Of a stretch of 64,000 nucleotides of DNA, positions 8,513 to 16,170 are shown in pieces. Source of the DNA: Butyrivibrio sp. INlla18 (lineage in GTDB: Bacteria > Bacillota > Clostridia > Lachnospirales > Lachnospiraceae); the NCBI RefSeq assembly GCF_900103635.1, contig NZ_FMXK01000014.1, positions 1-64,000 of the forward strand, in the 5' to 3' direction. Positions within the stretch are counted from its first letter, which is position 1, and the number at the start of each line of letters is the position of its first letter. The notes beneath the pieces were generated by a model. That model was not told the origin of the DNA. It searched no databases and saw only the letters and a list, made by a program, of their open reading frames with translations. The position numbers and the translations under genes are program-made.

Positions 8513-9298
8513 TTATTCGTTTGCTGCTACTGTCTTACTTTTCTTTGCTGGCCCAAAAGCCTCTGCCTTGAGGATTGGGCTAAGCTGCTTGTAAATAAGG
8601 AAAGTGATAACGCTGTGGATGATTCCCTTTACAAGGTTAAATGGTGCTACGCAGAACAGGCAGAATGTAAAGACATTATCTACAAATGAGTAGATAGCTG
8701 TTCCTGCGCTCAAAATATTCTCAACTCCGCCAAACATAACTGCGTAAGCTGGGATCATGAAATATGCATTAAGGAATGCTCCTGCAAATGTGATGAAAAG
8801 TGTTGCTGCAAGACAACCAATAAGTGCAGTCTTTCTTGTCTTTTTAAATCTGTAGATGATAGAAGCAACTGATACAAAAGACGCTCCGATCAGGAAGTTT
8901 GCAATCTCACCAACAAATGCTGATGTTGTTCCCTGCAGAAGAATATTGAGTGTTACCTTTACGAACTCAACCATGACACCTGCAAATGGACCTGCTGCAA
9001 ATCCAACAACAAGAGCTGGAATATCGCTAAAGTCAAACTTATAAAAGCTAGGTGCGATTGGAAGTGGGAATTCAATAAGCATAAGCACGAATGCTATTGC
9101 TGAAAAGACACCAATAATTGATACCTTTCTGATGCTAAGAAGCTTCTCAGGTTCCTTGCCTTCCTTAATGTCCTTTTTGGAAGCAAGCTTCTCCGCAAAG
9201 ATGCTGACTGCAAATGCAATCACCATTAGTACTACCAGCGCAAGGAAATGCTGCCAGTTGCCTGTGATCAGGCTGAATAGACTCTGTTTTTCTTTCAT
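8513..9298 (-). CDS. ribU: Riboflavin transporter, ECF S-component RibU
   Basis: A 261-residue polytopic membrane protein. An N-terminal helix (about 14-34) and a charged loop precede the RibU core, with LMLIEFPLPIAPSFYKFDFSD, the segment IPALVVGFAAGPFAGVMVEF and LLQGTTSAFVGEIANF; these are hallmarks of the riboflavin-binding subunit. The core is close to normal length; the extra N-terminal helix of about 50 residues is unusual. It needs the shared EcfAA'T module, which is not in this window. TAAGGAGGAAG precedes the ATG. Expression should be shut down by FMN through the riboswitch at 9408-9517. Confidence 0.92.
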   Translation of the reverse strand: MKEKQSLFSLITGNWQHFLALVVLMVIAFAVSIFAEKLASKKDIKEGKEPEKLLSIRKVSIIGVFSAIAFVLMLIEFPLPIAPSFYKFDFSDIPALVVGFAAGPFAGVMVEFVKVTLNILLQGTTSAFVGEIANFLIGASFVSVASIIYRFKKTRKTALIGCLAATLFITFAGAFLNAYFMIPAYAVMFGGVENILSAGTAIYSFVDNVFTFCLFCVAPFNLVKGIIHSVITFLIYKQLSPILKAEAFGPAKKSKTVAANE

Positions 9299-9348
9299 TT
9301 CTTCCTCCTTAGGTTCGGGGAATGAAACTGCGCCTTGTCCTGTTGTAA

Positions 9349-9384
9349 TAAAAAAGCCCCAAGTCTAATTAATAGACTCGGGGC
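9349..9384 (-). terminator. FMN-controlled attenuator terminator
   Basis: On the minus strand GCCCCGAGTCT pairs with AGACTTGGGGC around ATTAATT, followed by TTTTTTATT. It stands between the riboswitch and the ribU start, the position of a transcription-attenuation platform, so FMN binding would stop transcription before ribU. Confidence 0.9.
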
Positions 9385-9407
9385 ACCACAAACAAAGCTC
9401 ATACTCA

Positions 9408-9517
9408 TTCTTCTCTCATCCAGACTATACTGTCGGTTTTGGAATCTCACCAAATCAGCCACCAAAGTGGGTCGCGGACTATACCGCCGGTTGGGAATCA
9501 CACCCTGCCCCGAAGAA
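9408..9517 (-). ncRNA. FMN riboswitch (RFN element)
   Basis: The minus strand carries the RFN consensus in order: TTCGGGGCAGGGTG, ATTCCC, ACCGGCGGTATAGTCCGCGA, GGCTGATTTGGTG, GATTCC, ACCGACAGTATAGTC and TGGATGAGAGAAGAA. All strongly conserved blocks are present. The gene it controls is ribU. The 9299-9663 gap otherwise holds two back-to-back promoters. Confidence 0.97.
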
Positions 9518-9536
9518 TTATATTTTTCTAATAGAG

Positions 9537-9565
9537 ATAATAGTTGGTAATCGGAATGTTGTCAA
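9537..9565 (-). promoter_or_regulatory. Promoter of ribU
   Basis: TTGACA (9565-9560) and TATTAT (9542-9537) on the minus strand are 17 bp apart. The start site would fall just before the riboswitch. Confidence 0.8.
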
Positions 9566-9601
9566 GGGGAGAATTTCCCAAATTCCTTTCTCATCTCTTG
9601 T

Positions 9602-9630
9602 TTGACAACCCCTATGCGTATATTTATACT
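9602..9630 (+). promoter_or_regulatory. Promoter of the HD-GYP gene
   Basis: TTGACA (9602-9607) and TATACT (9625-9630) are separated by 17 bp on the plus strand, 34 bp before the ATG at 9664. AGGTGA serves as the ribosome-binding site. This promoter is divergent from that of ribU. Confidence 0.82.
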
Positions 9631-9663
9631 GAGTATATATGCTTTATCGTCTATAGGTGACTT

Positions 9664-10758
9664 ATGAAAAAATTTGATGTCAAAGAATTGATGCCTGGAA
9701 TGGTATTGGCAGAAGATGTCTTTGTTAGTGAAAATAAAATACCTTTATTTGAAAAAGGCGACATTCTTTCTAGTAAGGATATTGCAAGGCTCACCTTTTA
9801 CTCTGTAAACGAAGTATCTGTCGAGACACAGCCTGTACAGAGTAAACCTACTCCTCCGCCTGATCTTCCAAATCTCCACAAAGAAACAAGATCAAAGAGA
9901 ATACAAGCCTCAAAAGAGTTTAGAGAATTCAAACAGGACTTTGAAAACTGTACTGAAAAGTATGCTCATACTTTAAATGACATTCTGGAAAAGAATAAAG
10001 AATTTGAGTTAGATGAGCTGATGGCTCCAATCTATCAGCTTATGAGCAAAAACAAAAACACTAATTCTGTTTTTGATATGCTCCACAACTTAAGGCAGTA
10101 TGATGACGCAACCTATGCTCATTGCATAAATGTAGCCCTGATTTCCAATATTTTGGCTCAGTGGCTCAGATATGATAAAGAAGAAATTGAGCTCGCTACT
10201 CAGGCAGGTCTTTTCCACGATATTGGAAAACTGATGATTCCAGATTCCATTATCAAAAAGAAAACCAAGCTCACCGCCGATGAATATGAAGAGATAAAAA
10301 AGCACCCTCAGATCGGTTACGATTGCATCAAAGACTTTCCTCTTAGCAATCACGTCAAAAACGCCGTTTTAATGCATCATGAAAGATGTGATGGCACAGG
10401 ATATCCAAGTAAGCTTACAGGCCCTCAAATGGACAAATTTGCCAAACTTATATCCATTGCCGACGTATATGATGCCATGACCAGTGCCCGCTATTACAGA
10501 GGCCCTCTTTGTCCATTTATCGCTATAGCAACCTTTGAAGAAGACGGCTTCCAAAAATATGACTCCGAAATGATCCTAGCCTTCCTTCAGAACATAGTTA
10601 ACACCTATATTTCTGATACAGTTCGCCTTAACACCGGTGAAATAGGCGAGATCATCTTCATAAACCGCAATAACTTATCCAAACCAACTATTAAGATTGG
10701 AAATCAATACATAGACCTTTCCAAGACGCACAATGTCTATATCGAAGAGATATTATAA
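9664..10758 (+). CDS. HD-GYP domain protein, probable cyclic-di-GMP phosphodiesterase
   Basis: A 364-residue protein and the only gene on the plus strand. Residues 1-55 form a small beta domain (VKELMPGMVLAEDVF) common at the front of HD-GYP proteins. A Pro/charged helical linker follows. The HD-GYP domain spans about 140-320, with HD at 185-186 (GLFHDIGKLMIP), HPQIGYD, HHERCDGTGYP (238-248) and ISIADVYDAMTS. With the GYP triad intact, it should hydrolyse c-di-GMP in the cytoplasm. No receiver or membrane segment is present, so its input may be the N-terminal domain. It faces ribU across a divergent promoter region. Its target process cannot be read from the sequence. Confidence 0.92.
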   Translation: MKKFDVKELMPGMVLAEDVFVSENKIPLFEKGDILSSKDIARLTFYSVNEVSVETQPVQSKPTPPPDLPNLHKETRSKRIQASKEFREFKQDFENCTEKYAHTLNDILEKNKEFELDELMAPIYQLMSKNKNTNSVFDMLHNLRQYDDATYAHCINVALISNILAQWLRYDKEEIELATQAGLFHDIGKLMIPDSIIKKKTKLTADEYEEIKKHPQIGYDCIKDFPLSNHVKNAVLMHHERCDGTGYPSKLTGPQMDKFAKLISIADVYDAMTSARYYRGPLCPFIAIATFEEDGFQKYDSEMILAFLQNIVNTYISDTVRLNTGEIGEIIFINRNNLSKPTIKIGNQYIDLSKTHNVYIEEIL

Positions 10759-10788
10759 AAAATAGCCTAGGACTAAAGTCCTAGGCTA
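10755..10788 (-). terminator. Terminator of murA
   Basis: TAGCCTAGGACT (10763-10774) and AGTCCTAGGCTA (10777-10788) form a perfect 12 bp stem with a 2 nt centre. On the minus strand it is followed by TTTTTTATAAT, so it ends murA. On the plus strand the downstream bases are A-rich, so it would be a poor terminator for the convergent HD-GYP gene. Confidence 0.8.
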
Positions 10789-10793
10789 AAATA

Positions 10794-12083
10794 TTATGCG
10801 TTCTTAAGTTTAAACTTCTGTACGTCGTAGTCGGAATCAACCTTCTCGATGTGAGCACCAAGTTCGCGGAGCTTCTGGTCGAAGTCCTCGTAGCCTCTCT
10901 CGATGTACTTGATATCCTCTACTGTTGAGTATCCATCTGCTGTAAGAGCTGCGATTACAAGTGCTGCTCCTGCACGAAGGTCTGGTGCTGAGATCGTAGC
11001 GCCGGTGTACTTGTCTACACCCTCGATGATAGCTGTGCTACCTTCAACCTTGATGCTGGCTCCCATTCTGGTAAGCTCATCAACATATCTAAATCTGTTC
11101 TCAAATATACTCTCTGTAACAATACTGATACCACTTGCAAGACCAAGTGCTACAGTGATCTGTGGCTGCATATCTGTTGGATATCCAGGATATGGAAGAG
11201 TCTTAACGTGTGTGTTAGTAAGTCTCTTAGTAGCCACTACTCTGACAGCATCATCAGATTCATGGATCTGACATCCCATCTCTATAAGCTTGGCACTGAT
11301 AGACTCAAGGTGCTTGGGAATAACATTCTTGACTGTTATATCACCCTTTGTCGCAGCTGCTGCAAGCATAAATGTTCCTGCCTCTATCTGGTCAGGAATG
11401 ATAGTGTACTCTGTACCGTGAAGCTTGTTGGTACCAACGATCCTGATAACATCTGTACCAGCACCCTTGATATTAGCTCCCATACTGTTAAGGAAGTTAG
11501 CAAAATCTACTACATGTGGCTCCTTGGCAGCGTTCTCAATGATAGTCTTGCCCTCTGCCATAGCTGCAGCCATCATGATATTGATAGTAGCACCTACGCT
11601 GACAACATCAAGGTAGATGTGACTACCTACAAGGCGATCAGCCTTAGCATGGATGATATCCTGAATAGTAACTTTAGCTCCAAGAGCAGTGAAGCCCTTG
11701 ATATGCTGGTCGATAGGACGAAGTCCGATGTTACATCCACCAGGAAGAGCAACTCCTGCCTGCTTGTACTTACCAAGAAGGGCTCCTAAAAGGTAATAAG
11801 AAGCTCTGATCTTCTTGATATAATCGTTTTCAATTGTATAATTGCGGATCTGTGAGGCATTGATCTTGACTGAATGCCTGCCAGTCCTTTCAACAAATGC
11901 ACCAATACTCTCGATTGCCTGTAACATAGCATTAGTATCAGAAGCATCTGGCATATTATCTATATATACGGTCTCATCCGTCATGGTTGCGGCTGCAAGG
12001 ATAGCAAGAGCAGCGTTTTTGGCACCGCCAATCTCTACCTCACCAACCAGCGGAACTCCGCCTTTTATTACATATTTTTCCAT
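10794..12083 (-). CDS. murA: UDP-N-acetylglucosamine 1-carboxyvinyltransferase
   Basis: A 429-residue MurA of normal length, adding enolpyruvate to UDP-GlcNAc as the first committed step of peptidoglycan synthesis. The substrate motif GGAKNAALAILAA begins at residue 19. The catalytic cysteine is C117 in LPGGCNIGLRPIDQH, so fosfomycin sensitivity would be expected. GYPTDMQPQ and LRAGAALVIAALTADG mark the second domain. Firmicutes often carry two copies; I cannot tell from this window which paralogue this is. GGGAG precedes the ATG. It has its own promoter and terminator. Confidence 0.95.
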   Translation of the reverse strand: MEKYVIKGGVPLVGEVEIGGAKNAALAILAAATMTDETVYIDNMPDASDTNAMLQAIESIGAFVERTGRHSVKINASQIRNYTIENDYIKKIRASYYLLGALLGKYKQAGVALPGGCNIGLRPIDQHIKGFTALGAKVTIQDIIHAKADRLVGSHIYLDVVSVGATINIMMAAAMAEGKTIIENAAKEPHVVDFANFLNSMGANIKGAGTDVIRIVGTNKLHGTEYTIIPDQIEAGTFMLAAAATKGDITVKNVIPKHLESISAKLIEMGCQIHESDDAVRVVATKRLTNTHVKTLPYPGYPTDMQPQITVALGLASGISIVTESIFENRFRYVDELTRMGASIKVEGSTAIIEGVDKYTGATISAPDLRAGAALVIAALTADGYSTVEDIKYIERGYEDFDQKLRELGAHIEKVDSDYDVQKFKLKNA

Positions 12084-12132
12084 AGGACTCCCATCCCAAA
12101 ATTCACAAAATTAACATATTCGCCAAATACTA

Positions 12133-12161
12133 TTAATATCACAATATTAGTAGTGTGTCAA
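12133..12161 (-). promoter_or_regulatory. Promoter of murA
   Basis: TTGACA (12161-12156) and TATTAA (12138-12133) on the minus strand are 17 bp apart, about 50 bp before the murA start and directly after the end of the M23 peptidase gene. Confidence 0.65.
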
Positions 12162-12171
12162 AGAAATGGAC

Positions 12172-13761
12172 TTAGTTCAGGTAATTAAGCGGGTTCACCT
12201 GAGAACCATTTACAAGGATCTCAAAATGAAGGTGTGGTCCGGTTGAAACACCGGTATTTCCTGAAAGTGCAATCTTCTGTCCCTGACTTACACTCTGTCC
12301 AACAGTTACTAACACCTTAGACAAATGTCCATATCTGGTCTCTCTTCCATCTGGGTGTCTGATGTATACGCAGTAACCGTATCCACTTCCCCAACCAGCT
12401 CTTGTAACAGTACCTGATGAAGAAGCAAGAACAGCAGTACCAACTGGAGTAGCCCAGTCAACGCCCTTGTGGAAAGAACTAGCACCCTTGGTAGGTCTGT
12501 TTCTTTTACCAAATCCTGATGTAAGACGTCCACCAGAAATAGGCTTGATATACGTAGGAGGAACGATAGTACCCCTCTCTACGATCTTAGGAACAGCCTT
12601 GTAAGTGATTTCTTCCTTCTCGATCTCTCTAGAAGTCTCACTCTTGTCTGTATATGTGATCTGAGCAACTACCTTTCTATGTCCGGCAGATGGCTCCTGT
12701 AAAACCTTGGTCTGGGTTGTATACCATGAATCGTTGTCTACGTACTGAACTTCAGCCTCGTAGTCCTCTTCATAGTACTCCTGAACTGTATAAACAACTG
12801 AAAGCTCAGGTTCTGGAACTGTAACAATAAGTTCGTCCTGAGTTCTGATCCTTGTGAACTCATCCTCCAAAGACTCGTTCATTGCGATCAGGTCAGCAAC
12901 AGTCAGATCATACTTGGCTGCGATAGTACTAAGTGTATCGCCTGCCTGTACTTCATAGATCTGATTAGTCTCTTTATCCTTGGTAACATCATCAATAGCA
13001 GTTCCAAGGTCTGTGATCTCAAAATCAGGAAGGTAACTCTCCACGATCTCAACCTTGTCGCCAAAATCAATGCTCATAAGTCCCAGCTCATAGTCTGAGA
13101 ACTCCTTATCATAAGCAATTGGAGCAGCTTCCTTGACCGTCTGCGTCAGCATCTGTGAAACACCGGCTTCTGGAAGAGCTGTTCTCTGGTCTTCTTCCTT
13201 CTTTTCAACTTCTGCTTTGCTAAGAACAACAGGAGTCAATACATTAACTTCTCTTGTAGGATCAAGCACAAGATCAACGTCGTACTCATCCTCTGTGTCA
13301 TAGTTAGAAAGAGCTGTCTCTAAGAGCTGCATAACCTCGCTGATATCAGCAAGATTGACTGAAAACTCATTGATCTTGATAGAGTAAGCTCTGTTAAGCG
13401 TAGACTTAACGCTTCCCTTCAAAACCTCTATCATGTTGTCAGCAACTTCCTGTGGGGAATCAACAGTACCCAAAACCACATTGCTGCCTTCTATAGTAAG
13501 GTCTGATGTAGCAAGTGTGAGCTCGTCACTCTTAGAAGCGATGGCTCTTCTGGCTCTTCTGTAGGCATCGTATGCGTCATCCTTGGAAGCAACTGTTCCT
13601 ACAGGCTGTCCATTTAATAATATGGTAAAAATGTTATTGCCGCCCCTCTGGTACTTGACCATGCTGGGCATCAACAAGATCCACAAGAATATAACTACAA
13701 GAGTAGAATGTAAAAACCATATTCTAATCTTATTTCTAAAAACCGTATTTCTAAAATTCAT
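12172..13761 (-). CDS. LysM-G5-M23 cell-wall metallopeptidase
   Basis: A 529-residue membrane-anchored wall hydrolase. A basic N-terminus and one transmembrane helix (about 17-35) lead to an extracellular region with a helical segment, LysM (about 269-314, IYEVQAGDTLSTIAAKYDLT), a G5 domain (about 319-399) and a C-terminal LytM/M23 domain. The zinc ligands are visible as H431 and D435 (HKGVDWATP), with catalytic GH479 and the HLH pair at 510-512 (GPHLHFEI). LysM should bind peptidoglycan, and M23 should cut its peptides. Intact ligands argue for an active enzyme. The ATG at 13761 is chosen over the upstream TTG, although its ribosome-binding site (GGAAAG) is weak. It lies 25 bp after the coiled-coil gene. 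Confidence 0.92.
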   Translation of the reverse strand: MNFRNTVFRNKIRIWFLHSTLVVIFLWILLMPSMVKYQRGGNNIFTILLNGQPVGTVASKDDAYDAYRRARRAIASKSDELTLATSDLTIEGSNVVLGTVDSPQEVADNMIEVLKGSVKSTLNRAYSIKINEFSVNLADISEVMQLLETALSNYDTEDEYDVDLVLDPTREVNVLTPVVLSKAEVEKKEEDQRTALPEAGVSQMLTQTVKEAAPIAYDKEFSDYELGLMSIDFGDKVEIVESYLPDFEITDLGTAIDDVTKDKETNQIYEVQAGDTLSTIAAKYDLTVADLIAMNESLEDEFTRIRTQDELIVTVPEPELSVVYTVQEYYEEDYEAEVQYVDNDSWYTTQTKVLQEPSAGHRKVVAQITYTDKSETSREIEKEEITYKAVPKIVERGTIVPPTYIKPISGGRLTSGFGKRNRPTKGASSFHKGVDWATPVGTAVLASSSGTVTRAGWGSGYGYCVYIRHPDGRETRYGHLSKVLVTVGQSVSQGQKIALSGNTGVSTGPHLHFEILVNGSQVNPLNYLN

Positions 13762-13786
13762 AGCAAAAAAAATCTTTCCGTAGTAA

Positions 13787-14227
13787 TTATAGAATTCCAA
13801 AAATCCTCAAAATATTTATAACTAGATCAGCTCCTGCAACGAGGAGAGTGATGATGATAAGTGGCAAAAGGCCACTATTCTTGCTCTCAACTGCATACTG
13901 AAGAGTCTCAAGCTTAGTATCTAACTCCTTAAACTCCTCAGCAGTCTTCTCCTGCTGCTTATTTATAAGAGCCTGTACATTTCTATATGTCTGAACTCCG
14001 ACGTCATGTGTCTTGGAATCGCTCTCCTCCATCTTCTTGGATAGAGCATCTTCTACCTTCTTGGTAAAAGAATCTGTGGCTTCATCCATCTTTTTGGTAA
14101 AGATCTCTGTAGCATCACTTATAGCAGACTCGACCTCAGCCTGTGAATTAGCCTTGATCATTTCCTGAGCACTTAACTTCTGCGCAAGTTTGTCCATAAT
14201 GTTATCCACAATATTTCCTCCCAACAT
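13787..14227 (-). CDS. Coiled-coil protein with C-terminal membrane anchor
   Basis: A 146-residue protein of unknown function. Residues 1-115 are helical and highly charged with heptad-like spacing (TEIFTKKMDEATDSFTKKV, then ALSKKMEESDSK), and a single hydrophobic helix sits at about 119-142 (LLPLIIITLLVAGADLVINIL). The layout is a cytoplasmic coiled coil tethered by its tail. A near-direct repeat FTKKMDEATDS / FTKKVEDALS is visible. GGAGAT precedes ATG at 14227. It is the likely first gene of a unit with the M23 peptidase, so a role in positioning a wall hydrolase is possible but unproven. Confidence 0.75.
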   Translation of the reverse strand: MLGGNIVDNIMDKLAQKLSAQEMIKANSQAEVESAISDATEIFTKKMDEATDSFTKKVEDALSKKMEESDSKTHDVGVQTYRNVQALINKQQEKTAEEFKELDTKLETLQYAVESKNSGLLPLIIITLLVAGADLVINILRIFGIL

Positions 14228-14387
14228 AAGTTACATCTCCTTCTATTCTGCATACATAATAGCTTAGCATTCATTATGCAAATTAGACAAGATAATATTT
14301 GAAAAAATTCTTTTGTTGTACACTTTTACTATTTATTCATAATCAGTTCATAATTTATTCACAATTTCCTTGTATATTAATAACATA

Positions 14388-14467
14388 GCCGAAAGCGATA
14401 CGGCAATACTGAATAAGAAAGATAGATTTTTTCATAATAGGCCAGGTGCGGGAAACCGTGTCTGGCC
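14388..14467. other. Intergenic region with two inverted repeats
   Basis: The 257 bp gap 14228-14484 has no gene I can support. It contains a GCCG...CGGC pair (14388-14404) and a longer hairpin with arms GGCCAG (14440-14445) and CTGGCC (14462-14467) enclosing a GCGGGAAACCGT core. Neither strand shows a proper U run, so it is not a convincing terminator for the alarmone synthetase that ends at 14485. I could not match it to a known riboswitch or small RNA. Confidence 0.4.
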
Positions 14468-14484
14468 ACTCCTCATTAATTGGA

Positions 14485-15135
14485 TTACTCCCTTTCTATG
14501 GCAAGAATTTCCTCATTTAACTGAAGCATACGCGCGTCAAGGTTGGCAACCATCTCCGCACATTCTGTAAGTTCCTCGTTGATATGAACAGGTGCCTTTC
14601 CTTCGAACTTGTACTGGATCTTGTGCTCAAGTGAAGCCCAGAAGTCCATAGCTACAGTTCTGATCTGAATCTCAACCTTAACGTTTACAATCCTGTCTGA
14701 AAGATATACAGGAAGTGAAACTATCATATGATAACTTCTGTAGCCGCTGTTCTTTGGATTCATAATATAATCCTTAACAGTGATGACCTGAATATCCTTC
14801 TGATTACTGATCATCTCAGCAATCCTATAAATATCCGAAGTAAAAGAGCAGATGATCCTGATACCGGCAATATCATTGACGTAGCGTACCATATTGCCGA
14901 TCGTAGACTCATATCCGTTTCTTTTTAGCTTTTTTACTATACTTTCAGGAGCCTTAACCCTTGCCTTAACATGCTCGATAGGGTTGTATCTGTGAACCTC
15001 CTGAAACTCCTCATTCAAGATCTCGATCTTGGTAGTGATCTGTTTGAGTGCAGCATTATAAAGAAGGTTAACTTCTTCCCAAGTATTAATGTCATCTGCG
15101 ATATTTGTACTACTTGCTGCCAAATCTAATTCCAT
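14485..15135 (-). CDS. Small alarmone synthetase (RelQ/YjbM type)
   Basis: A 216-residue single-domain RelA/SpoT synthetase. The pattern is that of the RelQ/YjbM branch: an N-terminal helical region, NDIAGIRIICSF, DYIMNPKNSGYRSYHMIV and VEIQIRTVAMDFWASLEHK. No HD hydrolase domain, TGS or ACT is present, so it should only make (p)ppGpp (or pGpp) from ATP and GDP/GTP. GAGGG lies 7 nt before the ATG. It follows a glycosyltransferase gene by 10 bp, so it is probably co-transcribed with it, which would link glycan synthesis to stringent signalling. Confidence 0.92.
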   Translation of the reverse strand: MELDLAASSTNIADDINTWEEVNLLYNAALKQITTKIEILNEEFQEVHRYNPIEHVKARVKAPESIVKKLKRNGYESTIGNMVRYVNDIAGIRIICSFTSDIYRIAEMISNQKDIQVITVKDYIMNPKNSGYRSYHMIVSLPVYLSDRIVNVKVEIQIRTVAMDFWASLEHKIQYKFEGKAPVHINEELTECAEMVANLDARMLQLNEEILAIERE

Positions 15136-15145
15136 AAGTAATCCC

Positions 15146-16075
15146 TCATACCCAATAGTCCTTATTCATGGTACAAGCCAGAATTAAAGGACGTGGGAGC
15201 TTTTTGTAATTCCTTCCCAATTTGTAACCAAGCCATCTGCTGCCGCACATAATAATGTAATGTGGGATCAGATAAGACTTTCCAATGTGTCTGAAATGAT
15301 CGATAGTCTGTCTCACCATCTTTTTGCCCTCAGCCTCTGAGCTGATGGCTCCAAAAATTTCAGGATGGTCAGTCTGAGATACGCCAAGGTCAAAGTTTCT
15401 GTGGAACTGCTGCTTGCAACTGTAGTTGTGTGAGTGAATAACACCAGCTTCAGGAACATAACAGATCGCATAACCATTCTGACAGGCTGTTCCTGCGTAG
15501 ACCATATCTTCGTTGAAGATTGTCTTTTTGGTAAATCCGCCAAGTTTGTCATAGATGTCTCTTCTGTACATGGCGCATACATTAGAACAGAAGTAGGTTT
15601 TAATACCAAGCTTCTCAACATCCTTCTGAGTCTTCTTCATTGGCTCATTTGGATAGTTGAACTTTCTGGAATATCTCTCTGCCAGGTTGCAATCCGTCTT
15701 TGGGTACTGTCTTGCGTAAGCCGCAGCTACATCGCTGTCCAAAGCCTTAGAAAGACTTGCGATCAGCATCTTGTCCCTTGGGAATGCATCCTGAGTCATC
15801 ATAAGGAAGTAATCAGCCTTAGAAAGAGCTACTCCCTCATTTCTAGTATTTCCATGATCAAACTGCTTCTTTGTCACATGTTCCAGAATAATATTATCAT
15901 ACTTATCCTGTGGATTCTCTTTTGTTTTTTCCAAAAGTTCGTCCCAATATTTCTTTTCAGTATTCATGATGATGATGTGGTCAGGTCTGATGGACTGCTT
16001 CTCAAGATCATCGATCAAAGTGAAAAGAGAATGATCAGGTTTGTAAGTAGGTATAATTACATCAATAGTGTTCAT
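15146..16075 (-). CDS. GT2 glycosyltransferase, rhamnosyltransferase-like
   Basis: A 309-residue GT-A enzyme. The N-terminus IDVIIPTYKPDHSL is typical of family 2. FDHGNTRNEG and FLMMTQDAFP (a DxD-like segment) match the layout of RfbF/rhamnosyltransferase proteins, and IFNEDMVYAG supplies the ED catalytic region. A short basic amphipathic C-terminus suggests membrane contact. It would act at the cytoplasmic face. The donor could be the dTDP-rhamnose made by rfbA/B/C in this window, but that is inference. AGGA lies 9 nt before the ATG. A cre-like site lies 19 bp upstream. Confidence 0.85.
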   Translation of the reverse strand: MNTIDVIIPTYKPDHSLFTLIDDLEKQSIRPDHIIIMNTEKKYWDELLEKTKENPQDKYDNIILEHVTKKQFDHGNTRNEGVALSKADYFLMMTQDAFPRDKMLIASLSKALDSDVAAAYARQYPKTDCNLAERYSRKFNYPNEPMKKTQKDVEKLGIKTYFCSNVCAMYRRDIYDKLGGFTKKTIFNEDMVYAGTACQNGYAICYVPEAGVIHSHNYSCKQQFHRNFDLGVSQTDHPEIFGAISSEAEGKKMVRQTIDHFRHIGKSYLIPHYIIMCGSRWLGYKLGRNYKKLPRPLILACTMNKDYWV

Positions 16076-16093
16076 AAATCATATTCCTTTGCG

Positions 16094-16107
16094 CGTAAGC
16101 GCTTTCA
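16094..16107 (-). promoter_or_regulatory. cre-like operator (possible CcpA site)
   Basis: The minus strand reads TGAAAGCGCTTACG, matching 13 of 14 positions of the usual Firmicutes cre pattern TGWAANCGNTNNCW. It sits between the LCP terminator and the GT2/alarmone-synthetase pair, close to the GT2 start, where a bound CcpA would block transcription. No promoter is obvious nearby. Confidence 0.4.
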
Positions 16108-16108
16108 C

Positions 16109-16150
16109 GAAAAATGGGGCGGGCTCTTTCTATCTAGACCCCGCCCCATT
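16109..16150 (-). terminator. Terminator of the LCP gene
   Basis: In the minus-strand transcript ATGGGGCGGG pairs with CCCGCCCCAT around a loop of about 20 nt, followed by TTTTTCG. It lies 20 bp past the LCP stop codon. Confidence 0.88.
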
Positions 16151-16170
16151 AGTAAATCAAAGTATAAACT

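Noticed and set aside
10755..10788. Bidirectional terminator for the HD-GYP gene as well
   Set aside because: On the plus strand the stem is followed by A-rich sequence, not T, so only the murA direction is supported.
14388..14467. c-di-GMP or cobalamin riboswitch
   Set aside because: Only fragments such as GAAAG or GGAAACC resemble them; the conserved cores are missing and no suitably oriented gene follows.
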